In this document: piece after piece, positions 52,870 to 62,239 of the stretch
Layout of the letters: every line of letters begins with the position of its first letter
How positions within the stretch are numbered: the stretch's first letter is position 1
NCBI GenBank assembly: GCA_963664845.1
Contig: OY761615.1
Location: 5,146,001 to 5,210,000, forward strand
From: CAIYTF01 sp963664845
Lineage (GTDB): Bacteria > Bacteroidota > Ignavibacteria > Ignavibacteriales > Ignavibacteriaceae
Direction: 5' to 3'
DNA: 64,000 nt
Position numbers and translations under genes: made by a program
The notes under the pieces: generated by a model
What the model was told of the DNA's origin: nothing
Databases searched by the model: none
The model's input: the letters and a program-made list of their open reading frames with translations, nothing else

Positions 52870-53841
52870 ATGAAATATGCACATCTTGGAAAATCGGGAC
52901 TGCTTGTAAGCAGACTTTGTCTTGGAACCATGAATTTTGGTTCGTTTGCAAGTGATGCCGAAAGCTTTGCCATAATGGATGAGGCTTTGACACTTGGCAT
53001 AAATTTTTTCGACACTGCCAACGTGTATGGAAATGAAAAGGGTGTTGGATACACCGAAGGACTTGTCGGACGGTGGATTGCGCAGGGTGGAGGCCGGAGA
53101 GAAAAAATGGTGCTCGCGACAAAAGTATTTGGGAAAATGGGTGATGGAGTAAACGATCGTAGACTTTCTGCTTACCATATCAGGAAAGCATGTGAAGACA
53201 GTCTGCGGCGTCTGCAAACAGACCATATAGATCTCTACCAGATGCATCACATTGACAGGGCAACCCCCTGGGATGAAGTTTGGCAGGCAATGGAACAGTT
53301 AATCAGTGACGGAAAAGTTATTTACGTTGGAAGCAGTAATTTTGCCGCATGGAATATTGTTGAGGCAAATTATAAAGCCAAAGAAAAAGGATTGCTGGGA
53401 TTGGTGGCTGAGCAAAGCATTTATAGTTTGCTCAACCGTCACATAGAACTTGAAGTTATTCCTGCATCAAGGGCAATGGGTGTGGGGATCATTCCGTGGA
53501 GCCCAATTGGCGGTGGGTTGCTTGGAGGCGTTCTGCACGGAAAGCTGGAAGGCAGAACCCGACGTGGTGAACTTGAAAGGAAAATTGAAGTTTTGCGACC
53601 GAAACTTGAAGCATATGAGTCACTTTGTGCGGAGCTTGGAGAAACACCGGCAAATGTGGCGCTGGCATGGATGCTGAAGAATGATGCAATAACCGCTCCC
53701 ATCATTGGATCCCGCACCATAGAACAATTGCGGGAAACAACAAAAGCGCTTGAAATTAACTTGAATGAGGATACAATGAAGAACTTAGATATGATTTGGC
53801 CAGGACCGGGAAATCAGGCTCCGGAGGCTTACGCATGGTAA
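52870..53841 (+). CDS. Aldo/keto reductase
   Basis: A 323-residue NAD(P)H-dependent oxidoreductase with the AKR TIM barrel. The catalytic tetrad is visible: Asp48 (NFFDTANVYG), Tyr53, Lys85 (VLATKVFG) and His126 (LYQMHHID). The cofactor end has PIIGSRTIEQLRETTKAL. It is a general aldehyde or sugar reductase of the YghZ/PdxI-like branch. It begins 13 nt after the mannosidase, so it probably acts on a sugar from the same pathway; the substrate is unknown. Confidence 0.92.
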   Translation: MKYAHLGKSGLLVSRLCLGTMNFGSFASDAESFAIMDEALTLGINFFDTANVYGNEKGVGYTEGLVGRWIAQGGGRREKMVLATKVFGKMGDGVNDRRLSAYHIRKACEDSLRRLQTDHIDLYQMHHIDRATPWDEVWQAMEQLISDGKVIYVGSSNFAAWNIVEANYKAKEKGLLGLVAEQSIYSLLNRHIELEVIPASRAMGVGIIPWSPIGGGLLGGVLHGKLEGRTRRGELERKIEVLRPKLEAYESLCAELGETPANVALAWMLKNDAITAPIIGSRTIEQLRETTKALEINLNEDTMKNLDMIWPGPGNQAPEAYAW

Positions 53842-53861
53842 AATATATATATGAGGGTTTC

Positions 53862-56393
53862 ATGGTTAAGAGAATTCTGCTTTTTGCAATGCTTTTTGGC
53901 CTGTCAGGAAGTGCGTTGTATGGCCAGTGGCTTAGTTCTGAAGACTCACTGAAAAAAGAAAAACTTGATATCAAATTCAAGGGTGATGCAAAAATTGAAG
54001 TAGGCAGCGTCTATGCCGGTTTGTCTTTTCATCACAGCTACCCGGTTCCTCAACGGATAAGCTTTTACTATCCGGCAGCGAACAGCATTGATCACAGTAC
54101 CGATTACTGGTTCAGAGACACCACTTTTGTGATGGATCTCGGACTTAAGTTCGGTTCCGAAATAATTGAATGGCTCAATAAGAAGAGCCTTCCCTACGAT
54201 CTGACACCATTTTCGGTTGTTTTTAAGCAAAAGGCCAAGACCAAAGATGTCAGCGTTTCATACCAGTTTACCAAAAATAAACCGGCAATGGTAATCAGTT
54301 ATACCGTAAAGAATAAAACGAAAAAAGCACAGTTGCTTACGTTATACTTACGTTATGCTTTATCACTCAATACCTGTCACTCCTGGCATTATAAAGAACC
54401 CACAGGGAAAGCAGTACTGGAGAGCGGGAAAACGGTTACTGCCCGTTTCAGTGATGGCGAGACGCAAAATCCGGAATTATTTATTCTCAGCGGTACACAA
54501 ACGCCCACATTTTGCCAGGTTGTTGACAGCAGCCGGCAGGCAGGGGACACACTGCAATCTTTGTTTCCGCACCATACTTTTGTGACAGCTCCTGCTGCCA
54601 ATTATATTTACACCGTTAAAGTTCCTGCCGGGCAAAGCATTTCCATTTCGGAAGTATTCGGAAGCTGTACACAAAAGGAAAGCGGCGATACCAGAAGCTA
54701 TCTTGTTGCCAACTATACAAAAGAAGTACAGGATTTCGAAAGTTCAATTCTGCGCGAGGTGTTTGATAACGGAATTTTCAAAACAGGCGATGATTATCTC
54801 GACCGTTCGGTTAAATGGTCGCAGGCAATGTTGGCAGTTCAGAAGCATTATATTGACGGGGATGTGACTCCCATGCCGTGCCCGGCAGAATATAACTTTT
54901 ATTTTACGCACGATGTATTGCTGACTGACCTTGCCGCGGTTAATTTTGATCTGCCAAGGGTAAAGAACGATTTGAACTTCATTATGAAGCACTCCAACGA
55001 TTCACTTATAATTCCCCATGCCTATTACTGGAAGGATACGGCATATGTCACCGAGTTTGCAGATCGCGACAACTGGAACAACTTCTGGTTTGTGATTGCC
55101 TGCTCGGAATATGCAAAGCACTCAGGCGATAAAGAGATGACCGCCAAAATGTTTTCGTATGTGGAAAAAGCGCTTACTCTGGCGCTGAAGAACAAAGGTG
55201 CAGACGATCTTATGTGGTCACAACGGCCGGACTGGTGGGACATTGGCAGCAGATATGGGCAAAGGAGCTATATGACGCTGCTGGCCATAAGGGCAATTCG
55301 TTCCTATTTGTATGTATCAACTGTTCTGGAAAAAGAAGACGCCAGGCTTGTTGAATATGAACAGTTGGCGGGACGCATGAGCCATGCACTTATCGCCAAA
55401 TTGTGGTCAGAGAAGGATGGTTTTCTCATGAGCAACACTGATCCCGGTGTGTTGGATGAGCATATATACAGCGGTTCATTGCTGGCGGCTCATTACGGAC
55501 TGCTTGATAAAGAGAAGATCAGCAGGACTGTTGCAACAGCCCGTAAGATACTGGTTGACCCCAAAGTGGGTGTCAGTGTAGTCTATCCCATGGATTTTGA
55601 TAAACTGACTGATCTTTGGCATTTTGTTGGAAATGAAGTTGGGGCCAAATATTATTATATCAACGGCGGCATATGGCCACATGCAAATTCCTGGTACGCG
55701 CTGGCATTGATAGCGGCGGGCAACCGGGATACTGCCTATGACTTCATTAAAAACGTTATGACGATCAATGGAATAATTGATGGTCCGAACGGACAGCCGG
55801 CGATGTATGAAGTCCGCAATGCCAATCATGAGGACCCCAAATCATATGGCACCATTGATAAACCGCAATTTATGTGGGCAGCGGGCTGGTATCTGTATTC
55901 GCTCTATTCGCTCTTCGGTATCGCGGATAATGAATGGAATATTACGTTTAGTCCATGGATGAAACATGATCAGAAAAACGTTGAATTTGCCATGACGTTC
56001 CATAACAAGAAGGCAATGGTCAAAATTCAGCAGCATAAGAATTCGTTTGTGGTTGCAGATGGCAAAGAACAATTTTCCTATGTTCTGCCTGAGTCAGCTA
56101 AGGTGATAGATCAAATCAATATTCGTTTGGGTGACGTCCAGGTGCCTTATTTGGAAAAGACCAACTCAATTCTGAATTCGATAAAACTTGTGAAAAATGA
56201 AATGTCGATTGTTTTGCGTGCATTTAAAGGGCACAAAAATGAGACTTCGATAATCACTCCGGTGATTCCCACAGCAATATTTCTTGATGGGAAGCCAATA
56301 GAATATGTTTATGTGGCAAACAGTAAGGGCGGGGAAATTATTATACATTTTACTCATGCTGCACGGGTTGCTGAGTTGAAGATAGTAATCTAA
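53862..56393 (+). CDS. Exported (alpha/alpha)6-barrel glycosidase-like protein
   Basis: 843 residues from the ATG at 53862, chosen because GAGGG precedes it and a signal peptide follows (MVKRILLFAMLFGLSGSALYG); the frame is open upstream into the AKR gene. An N-terminal beta-sandwich (about 25-290) is followed by a helical toroid (about 300-700): YNFYFTHDVLLTDLAAVNFD, EFADRDNWNNFWFVIACSEY, SQRPDWWDIGSRYGQRSYMT and YINGGIWPHANSWYALALI. The last resembles the GGIWPHxNxWYALA motif of GH94-like and related six-hairpin enzymes. A C-terminal beta domain follows. No T9SS signal is seen, so it is probably periplasmic. It could be a hydrolase; the family is not certain. A terminator 24 nt later ends the operon. 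Confidence 0.75.
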   Translation: MVKRILLFAMLFGLSGSALYGQWLSSEDSLKKEKLDIKFKGDAKIEVGSVYAGLSFHHSYPVPQRISFYYPAANSIDHSTDYWFRDTTFVMDLGLKFGSEIIEWLNKKSLPYDLTPFSVVFKQKAKTKDVSVSYQFTKNKPAMVISYTVKNKTKKAQLLTLYLRYALSLNTCHSWHYKEPTGKAVLESGKTVTARFSDGETQNPELFILSGTQTPTFCQVVDSSRQAGDTLQSLFPHHTFVTAPAANYIYTVKVPAGQSISISEVFGSCTQKESGDTRSYLVANYTKEVQDFESSILREVFDNGIFKTGDDYLDRSVKWSQAMLAVQKHYIDGDVTPMPCPAEYNFYFTHDVLLTDLAAVNFDLPRVKNDLNFIMKHSNDSLIIPHAYYWKDTAYVTEFADRDNWNNFWFVIACSEYAKHSGDKEMTAKMFSYVEKALTLALKNKGADDLMWSQRPDWWDIGSRYGQRSYMTLLAIRAIRSYLYVSTVLEKEDARLVEYEQLAGRMSHALIAKLWSEKDGFLMSNTDPGVLDEHIYSGSLLAAHYGLLDKEKISRTVATARKILVDPKVGVSVVYPMDFDKLTDLWHFVGNEVGAKYYYINGGIWPHANSWYALALIAAGNRDTAYDFIKNVMTINGIIDGPNGQPAMYEVRNANHEDPKSYGTIDKPQFMWAAGWYLYSLYSLFGIADNEWNITFSPWMKHDQKNVEFAMTFHNKKAMVKIQQHKNSFVVADGKEQFSYVLPESAKVIDQINIRLGDVQVPYLEKTNSILNSIKLVKNEMSIVLRAFKGHKNETSIITPVIPTAIFLDGKPIEYVYVANSKGGEIIIHFTHAARVAELKIVI

Positions 56394-56416
56394 TATCGTT
56401 CATTTCCCAGTATACA

Positions 56417-56450
56417 GAGGTCATATCGATTCACAATATGGCCTCTTTTC
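56417..56450 (+). terminator. Rho-independent terminator of the glycan operon
   Basis: A 10-bp stem GAGGTCATAT / ATATGGCCTC (one G-T pair) with a 9-nt loop, followed by TTTTC. It ends the ~25-kb operon that began at 31705. Confidence 0.82.
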
Positions 56451-56708
56451 TAAGGGCGATTTAAGTTGGTTCAGGGCCTGCTGTTTCTTAATTCAAATAC
56501 CCAACCGTAAAATTCATTCCGCAATTCTGTGGCAAGGTCTACCTCCTGACGGAGAAAATCGGTTGTCCTCTTGTGCCTTTTCCTCAAAAATATGTTCCTA
56601 CGCAGAAAATATTTGTATGTACAATAAAAACGAAAATATTTTTGTAACAAAATGTCCTGCAGATGCGTATAAACGGAATCAAACGAGGTAAATTATTTTA
56701 AATCCATT
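56451..56708. other. Convergent intergenic region, nothing recognised
   Basis: 258 bp between the operon terminator and the stop of the leftward isomerase gene. AT-rich around 56590-56660. No gene, repeat or hairpin recognised. Confidence 0.5.
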
Positions 56709-57524
56709 TCAAGACTTGAATATAGCCTGATGTGATCTCTCCAAAAGAGCTTTTGTGGCGAGAATTCCTTCCCGTTCCGATAAACGGTTGCCTTCATATT
56801 CAATGCCGATATAGCCATCATAACCTGACTCATAAACGATTCTGAGCATTTTTTGGTAGTCAATCTCCGTTTCATTGCCTAAACTGTCAAAATCCCAGGA
56901 TTTTGCGCTAACTCCTTTGGCAAATGGCATCATTTCCCGGATACCGAGATACCTGTCATAATATTCAACCGGGGTGATCCTAAAGTTACCGAAATCAGGG
57001 AGCGTTCCACATCTGGGATTATCTACCCTGCGAATAACCTCTGCCAGCCACTTCCCATTACTCGAAAAGCCACCATGATTCTCCACTATTACGTTGATAC
57101 CATAGTCCGCACCATGGGCAGTCAACCGGTTCAGTCCGTCCACCACCAGGTCCATTTGGGTTTCATAAGAGCCTTCACTGTCCGGGTTCACCCTTATTGA
57201 ATGGCAGCCGAGAATATTGGCCGCCTCTAGCCAGCGGCGGTGCTGTTCCACTGCTATAATGCGCTTGCCGAGGTCAGGGTCGCCCAACATACCTTCGCCG
57301 TCAACCATAATGAGCAAACTATACACTCCGGCGTCTTCGCCGCGTTTCCGCATCTCCCTGATATAGTTGTTGTCTTTGTCGCGAAAGAAGCGGTTCACAT
57401 ATTCCACACGGGTGATGCCAAAATCGTTTTTGGCGGTAATGGCGAAATCAAGGTTATCCAAATTTCCTTCGAATATTTCACGATGGAGGGACCATTGAGC
57501 CAGCGAAATTTTCAATTTGTTCAT
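56709..57524 (-). CDS. Sugar phosphate isomerase/epimerase (xylose-isomerase-like TIM barrel)
   Basis: A 271-residue cytoplasmic protein of the AP-endonuclease-2/xylose isomerase-like TIM barrel family, which includes sugar epimerases and isomerases. Family marks: KISLAQWSLHR at the start, GITRVEYVNRFF, CHSIRVNPDSEG, INVIVENHGGFSSNG (metal-binding Glu/His), GTLPDFGNF and YIGIEYEGNRLSEREG with a C-terminal acidic ligand. Metal-binding Glu, Asp and His residues are present. The substrate is unknown; the position beside the glycan locus, though on the opposite strand, suggests sugar metabolism. Confidence 0.87.
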   Translation of the reverse strand: MNKLKISLAQWSLHREIFEGNLDNLDFAITAKNDFGITRVEYVNRFFRDKDNNYIREMRKRGEDAGVYSLLIMVDGEGMLGDPDLGKRIIAVEQHRRWLEAANILGCHSIRVNPDSEGSYETQMDLVVDGLNRLTAHGADYGINVIVENHGGFSSNGKWLAEVIRRVDNPRCGTLPDFGNFRITPVEYYDRYLGIREMMPFAKGVSAKSWDFDSLGNETEIDYQKMLRIVYESGYDGYIGIEYEGNRLSEREGILATKALLERSHQAIFKS

Positions 57525-57743
57525 TTATTACTGCGAATTTAAACTTATAAATACTCTATACCACATAATATGCAATTAGCCTCTGAGGCCAAAACGTTTC
57601 TCCCACGAATGGGCTGTGCAAGCAACAGAAAGGATACGCTCTCGCGGCGACTAATCAGCTGTTCGATCCCGATTTCCACGTCACAAAGGGAGCATATGTA
57701 AGATGAACCTGATCTATTACCCGGCAACCCAAATCAATGACGG

Positions 57744-58451
57744 TCAGCATTTTGCAGTTTTTCTTTTTTTCCCTAACGTTCCTTTGGTTTTCGCATTAAG
57801 GATATACTCTTCAGCCAGTGGAACTTTGCATTGTTTGCCCCCTTGTTCAACGGCTACTTTCCCTATTTTTTTTGCTACGATCAGCGCAAGCTCCGTTAAG
57901 GGAAGCACGCTGCAACCCGCTGCAATGACAAATCCGTTCATGCAGTGCCTAACGCGGTTTGGCAATGCGTGAATTTTTTTCTCGACCGATTTCAACAGTT
58001 TTCCAAGCAGGGCAATGTCAAGTTCACTGTCTTTTTTTATTGTCACCAGGGAAGACAAGGTTGCCCAGCCAGCAGAGGCTATCTGCTCGCTTGGAGATTC
58101 AATCCATTCCAAGGCCAACTCCAGCCCGTATAAACTTTCTGCTGCCACCCAGGGAACAGTGTATTCGCTTAACATATACCAGTAAGCGCCTTCAACCCAT
58201 GTCTGCAACTCAGCTTTGGTCATTTTGGCATCATCAGCTATAAGACCTGACAGATACATTGCATCGGAATTCCCGGTTGCATAGAGTCCAATTGCAAGAT
58301 CATGATCCCTGCGAATCTTCTTCTGAATTTTCTTGAGATCTTCTACGCTAACTCCAAAAAAGGGTTCTTTGGCGCCATGATTAATCAGTACTTTTTTTAT
58401 CGATTCCTTACCCAGCGATTGCAGTTCAGTCATTATTTCTTCAACAGTCAT
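57744..58451 (-). CDS. DNA alkylation repair (AlkD-like) HEAT-repeat protein
   Basis: 235 residues from the ATG at 58451 (AAGGTG six nt upstream); the frame is open to 58499. It matches the AlkD-like HEAT-repeat family: MTVEEIMTELQSLGKESIKK, HGAKEPFFGVSVEDLKKIQK, AAESLYGLELALEWIESP, NRVRHCMNGFVIAAGCSVL, and a lysine-rich tail. AlkD excises bulky alkylated bases; many family members are unstudied and may only bind DNA. The catalytic Asp/Trp/Arg trio of characterised AlkD could not be placed with confidence. It stands alone with short gaps on both sides. Confidence 0.85.
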   Translation of the reverse strand: MTVEEIMTELQSLGKESIKKVLINHGAKEPFFGVSVEDLKKIQKKIRRDHDLAIGLYATGNSDAMYLSGLIADDAKMTKAELQTWVEGAYWYMLSEYTVPWVAAESLYGLELALEWIESPSEQIASAGWATLSSLVTIKKDSELDIALLGKLLKSVEKKIHALPNRVRHCMNGFVIAAGCSVLPLTELALIVAKKIGKVAVEQGGKQCKVPLAEEYILNAKTKGTLGKKRKTAKC

Positions 58452-58738
58452 GCAGCACCTTAACAATGAATAGAATTTTGATTTGCCGAAGATATACAAA
58501 ATGTTGAAAATAAAATAACTATGAAAAGGTCTCCGTGAAACATCAGATTCCTGAAAGCGCTTTCGCTGGTATCCTCAAAGAAAGATAGCCTCAAACCGGG
58601 CTGAGTGGTCATAAAGGAAAGAATACAGAGGGTTATAACCGATTTGAGAAGGTGGAGTATTCCAAATATTTGGAGCATTCTTCAAAATCCAACCGAGTAT
58701 CAATGGGAGGTGGCTGATAATCCATGAGCCGGGAATGA

Positions 58739-59845
58739 TCAGACTTTCTTAAGAATTACCACCGAAATATCGTCGCTGACGGGGGCGTCATCTGCAAACC
58801 ATTTGACACTGCCTGTGATTCTTTGGCCAATTTCGTTGATGGGAAGCACCTTGATGACCTCTAGCAACTCCAAAAACCTTTCCATGCCGTAGAACTCACC
58901 GCGTTCATTTCGTGCTTCAATCACGCCATCTGTATAGGCCAGATACATCTCGCCCGGCTGAAGAGAGATTAGCTGTTCCACGTAATCAACATTAGACATG
59001 AGGCCGATAGCCGGGCCGCCTCGCGGCGCAATCTCAATGGCATTGGGCTTAATAATGAGCGGGGGAAAATGTCCTGCATTTATGTAGCGAAGCTGCCCAT
59101 CCTGCCCATTCACTTCAGTATAAATGAGAGAGGCGAATGAACTGGAAGGGATATCGCGGTGAAAAATCTTATTAATTCTGGATGCAAAATCACACAGAGA
59201 ATCGTTTGTTCCTAGGAGAGCTCTTATGGTGGCCTGCAGCTTGGTCATCAACAGAGCCGCCTGGAGCTCTTTACCCGAGATGTCTGCTATCGTTATAAGT
59301 GCTTTTTGGTCGCTCACTCTGAAATAGTCGACAAGGTCACCACCGACCTGATTGGCAGGTGAGGTGTGCAGCCAAAGCTCCCAGCCGGGGAAAGATGGAT
59401 TTTGTTCCGGCATGAGTGATTGCTGAACTTTGCGGCCACCCTCCAGTTCGGTTTGCATCACCAATTTGTCTTTCAATTCAAGCAGCAGCACGAACAGGAA
59501 GAGGAAGCCACTCAACATGCCATTGGAGTTTATTTGAATTCCCTCGCCATCCGAACGGCCAGAGCCCGTGAAAACAAACAGGATCATTCCGATGAGTACC
59601 AACATGCGTCGCAGAGGGGTAAGGCGCAGAAACATGCTTTGGAACAGCCATACGCTCCTGTATATCTCGCGCTTGAACCGGGGCATATTTTTAAGCCGGT
59701 TCTTTTTCTCCTCATTCAGGTAGAATTCGCCCATCGATCTGTATTCTCGACGCAAATCCTTGCGGAGATTTATCTGCTTAAAATCTTCTTTAAGCACTTG
59801 CCTGAGTTTTGGCTCATTTTTGAGGTTAGGATTGTTGTTGTTCAT
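58739..59845 (-). CDS. RsbU/SpoIIE-type PP2C serine phosphatase with membrane helices
   Basis: 368 residues from the ATG at 59845 (CCGGAAAG just upstream); the frame is open to 59875. The N-terminal ~70 residues are charged and helical. Two membrane helices follow (about 80-97: LVLIGMILFVFTGSG region; about 108-125: LSGFLFLFVLLLEL). The C-terminal PP2C domain has metal motifs VGGDLVDYF, IADISGKELQAALLM, YINAGHFPPLII, YTDGVIEARNERGEFYG and SDDISVVILKK. Such phosphatases usually dephosphorylate an anti-sigma-factor antagonist (STAS protein). No STAS, anti-sigma or sigma gene is adjacent, so the target is unknown. Confidence 0.9.
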   Translation of the reverse strand: MNNNNPNLKNEPKLRQVLKEDFKQINLRKDLRREYRSMGEFYLNEEKKNRLKNMPRFKREIYRSVWLFQSMFLRLTPLRRMLVLIGMILFVFTGSGRSDGEGIQINSNGMLSGFLFLFVLLLELKDKLVMQTELEGGRKVQQSLMPEQNPSFPGWELWLHTSPANQVGGDLVDYFRVSDQKALITIADISGKELQAALLMTKLQATIRALLGTNDSLCDFASRINKIFHRDIPSSSFASLIYTEVNGQDGQLRYINAGHFPPLIIKPNAIEIAPRGGPAIGLMSNVDYVEQLISLQPGEMYLAYTDGVIEARNERGEFYGMERFLELLEVIKVLPINEIGQRITGSVKWFADDAPVSDDISVVILKKV

Positions 59846-59963
59846 TTTCTTTCCGGTTTGAAAGCACAAACGCATCCCTGGTTTGTGTGCAAATTATTGC
59901 CAAAATTAGAAATATCCGGTGCTAAGCGCAAATAGTATTTGATAAGTGGTATTTGCCTTGGAT

Positions 59964-60019
59964 AAAAAAAAGAAGCTGTACCAGGGAAGAAATGCATTAA
60001 GGCACTTTTGGTACAGCTT
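59964..60019 (-). terminator. Rho-independent terminator of the dipeptidyl peptidase operon
   Basis: Read on the - strand: AAGCTGTACCA (60019-60009) and TGGTACAGCTT (59983-59973) make a perfect 11-bp stem with a 25-nt loop, followed by C and eight Ts. It lies 21 nt after the peptidase stop. Confidence 0.93.
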
Positions 60020-60040
60020 ATACCATTAATTTCAAAGAAA

Positions 60041-62233
60041 TTACAAGTTTTGCAGAATAAAATTGGTGATCATAGTGAAAAGGTGTTGTCTTGTTCTGCC
60101 ACCATAGATGCTGTGTTCTTTCCCGGGATAGAACATAGTGGTGAATTGCCGATTCTCGGAAATGAGCTTTTCTGCAAGGACAACGGAGTTCTGAAAATGT
60201 ACATTATCATCCGCGGTACCATGAATTAATAGCAGTTTCCCTCTGAGGTTTCCGGAGTAGGCCATCACCTCACTAAGTTTATAGCCTTCAGGGTTCAACT
60301 CGGGCAGCGACATATAGCGTTCAGTATAGATGTCATCGTAGAACCGCCAGCTGGTAACAGGAGCTATTGCTACGGCCATCTTAAAATAGTCTGCCCCTTT
60401 CATGAGGGTAAGTGCTGAAATGTATCCTCCATAACTCCAACCCATTATCCCAATACGTGCGGCATCAACATAGGATTGTTTTGCCAAAAATTTTGCACCT
60501 TCGATAAGATCATGGGGTTCCCAGGTGCCCAGTTTTTTATAAGCAAGGTGTTTGAATGCTGCTCCCCGGCCACCGGTGCCTCGGTTATCCATTGTAAAAA
60601 TGATATAACCGTTTTGTGCAAGCATCTGGTGCCATGGATAGGAACTGCCAAATTCATCCTTCACTGCCTGCGAACCGGGTCCACTATAGTTATAGAACAG
60701 GACCGGATATTTTTTTACAGGATCAAAATCAGGCGGTTTGATCATACATGCGTTAATAAACTCACCATCAGAAGTCTTAAACTGCAAAAACTCAGTGCTT
60801 CCAATGGCATATTTTTGTTTGAACGATTCGTCGGCTTTTGTCAGGTCAGCAATTTTTCTGCCAGCAACGGAGTAAAGCCGGGTAGCCGGAGGGGTGGTGG
60901 CATTTGAATAAATGTCAACGTAATAATCGCCCTTTGCCGAGAATGAAGGTACATGCGTACCTTTTGTTTCCGATAAAAGTTTCTTGTCAGTTCCATCCAA
61001 ATTCACTGAATACAGGTCGCGCCACATTACACCTCTTTCATTGGAAGTGTAGAAGAGCTTTTTTGCATCCTCATCAACATATTTTAGTTTATCAACTTCC
61101 CAAGGTCCCTTGGTGAGCTGTTTGATGAGTTTTCCATCCATTGAGTATAAATAGAGATGTTTGTAGCCGTCGGTCTCGGAGACCCAAATGAAGTGTTTCC
61201 CGTCTTTTAAAAAGGTGAGGACATCTTCAATTTCAATCCAGCATGAATCCTGTTCGGAGAGCACCGTTTTCGTACTACCGGTCGAACAATCAGCCAGCAG
61301 AAGGTCAAGCTTTTGTTGCAAGCGGTTAAGCCGTTGGATTGACAGCACCTTGGGATCGGCGGTGTATTTTATCCGGGGGATGTAGATGTCCGTTTCCGCA
61401 CCCAGATCCATCCATGTTGTTTTTTCAGATGCTATATCTGCCACACCAATTTTTACCAGTGCATTTTTACCGCCGGCTTTCGGATAACGCTGCATCAGAG
61501 GGTTGAGATAGAGGGAATCGTACCTGGCAATGCTGATTATTGGTTCCTGGCTCTGATCCATGCGCCAGAATGCAATAGCCTTGCTGTCAGGCGCCCATTC
61601 GTATGCCTGAATGATACTGAATTCCTCTTCATATACCCAATCGAAGATACCGTTGAGAATGGTTTCGCTGCCGTCAAACGTAAGCTGTACGGTTTTATTA
61701 TTCGAAAGTTCATGCACAAAAAGATTATTGCCGCGAATAAAAGAAACAAATTTTCCGTCAGGGGAGAAGGAAACGTTTTCCTGTTCAGCGTCGGACTCAA
61801 TGATGTGATTAATTTTTTGTACGGCAAGATCATAAATGTATATGGTACCGCCTGTTTTAAGTGTTCGGGCAGGCAACACACCGGTTATCAGAATATGCGT
61901 GTTGTCCGGAGACCATTGATAACTGGAAAGGGCAACAGGTTGATCTGACCCGTTAACCTTCAGGTTTGCTGCTTCAACAACCGGAAACTCTTTACCGGAG
62001 GCCAGATCGTGTTCATAAATTTCAACAGCTTGAATTCCCCTGTTGTACTTGAGAAATGTATAGGACTTCCCGTCAGGGCGCCATTGCATACCACTCAGCC
62101 CGGTTGGTTTATAGACCTTATTGGGGTAAAGAGAATCGAGCGTTATCTTCCCGTTTTGAGCAAATAAGGAAAAAGAAAGCGTAAATAGAATAATTCCAAG
62201 AAAGAAGCTTTTTTTCGTGAGTGTGGTAGTCAT
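60041..62233 (-). CDS. Dipeptidyl peptidase IV-like S9B serine peptidase
   Basis: A 730-residue exported peptidase that removes N-terminal dipeptides, preferring Xaa-Pro. Signal peptide about 1-25. The eight-bladed propeller has the DPP-IV substrate-amine motif DWVYEEEFS (Glu-Glu). The alpha/beta-hydrolase domain has Ser600 in GWSYGGY, Asp675 in HGTADDNVHFQ and His707 in GKEHSIYGG, the S9 triad, with NYSGPGSQ as the oxyanion-loop region. It lies 6 nt after the SDR gene in a three-gene operon. It probably acts in peptide scavenging in the periplasm or outside. Identification is secure. Confidence 0.95.
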   Translation of the reverse strand: MTTTLTKKSFFLGIILFTLSFSLFAQNGKITLDSLYPNKVYKPTGLSGMQWRPDGKSYTFLKYNRGIQAVEIYEHDLASGKEFPVVEAANLKVNGSDQPVALSSYQWSPDNTHILITGVLPARTLKTGGTIYIYDLAVQKINHIIESDAEQENVSFSPDGKFVSFIRGNNLFVHELSNNKTVQLTFDGSETILNGIFDWVYEEEFSIIQAYEWAPDSKAIAFWRMDQSQEPIISIARYDSLYLNPLMQRYPKAGGKNALVKIGVADIASEKTTWMDLGAETDIYIPRIKYTADPKVLSIQRLNRLQQKLDLLLADCSTGSTKTVLSEQDSCWIEIEDVLTFLKDGKHFIWVSETDGYKHLYLYSMDGKLIKQLTKGPWEVDKLKYVDEDAKKLFYTSNERGVMWRDLYSVNLDGTDKKLLSETKGTHVPSFSAKGDYYVDIYSNATTPPATRLYSVAGRKIADLTKADESFKQKYAIGSTEFLQFKTSDGEFINACMIKPPDFDPVKKYPVLFYNYSGPGSQAVKDEFGSSYPWHQMLAQNGYIIFTMDNRGTGGRGAAFKHLAYKKLGTWEPHDLIEGAKFLAKQSYVDAARIGIMGWSYGGYISALTLMKGADYFKMAVAIAPVTSWRFYDDIYTERYMSLPELNPEGYKLSEVMAYSGNLRGKLLLIHGTADDNVHFQNSVVLAEKLISENRQFTTMFYPGKEHSIYGGRTRQHLFTMITNFILQNL

Positions 62234-62239
62234 AGCGTA

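Noticed and set aside
57545..57727. 60-codon minus-strand frame between the isomerase and AlkD-like genes
   Set aside because: Cys/Ser/Arg-rich random composition and no ribosome-binding site.
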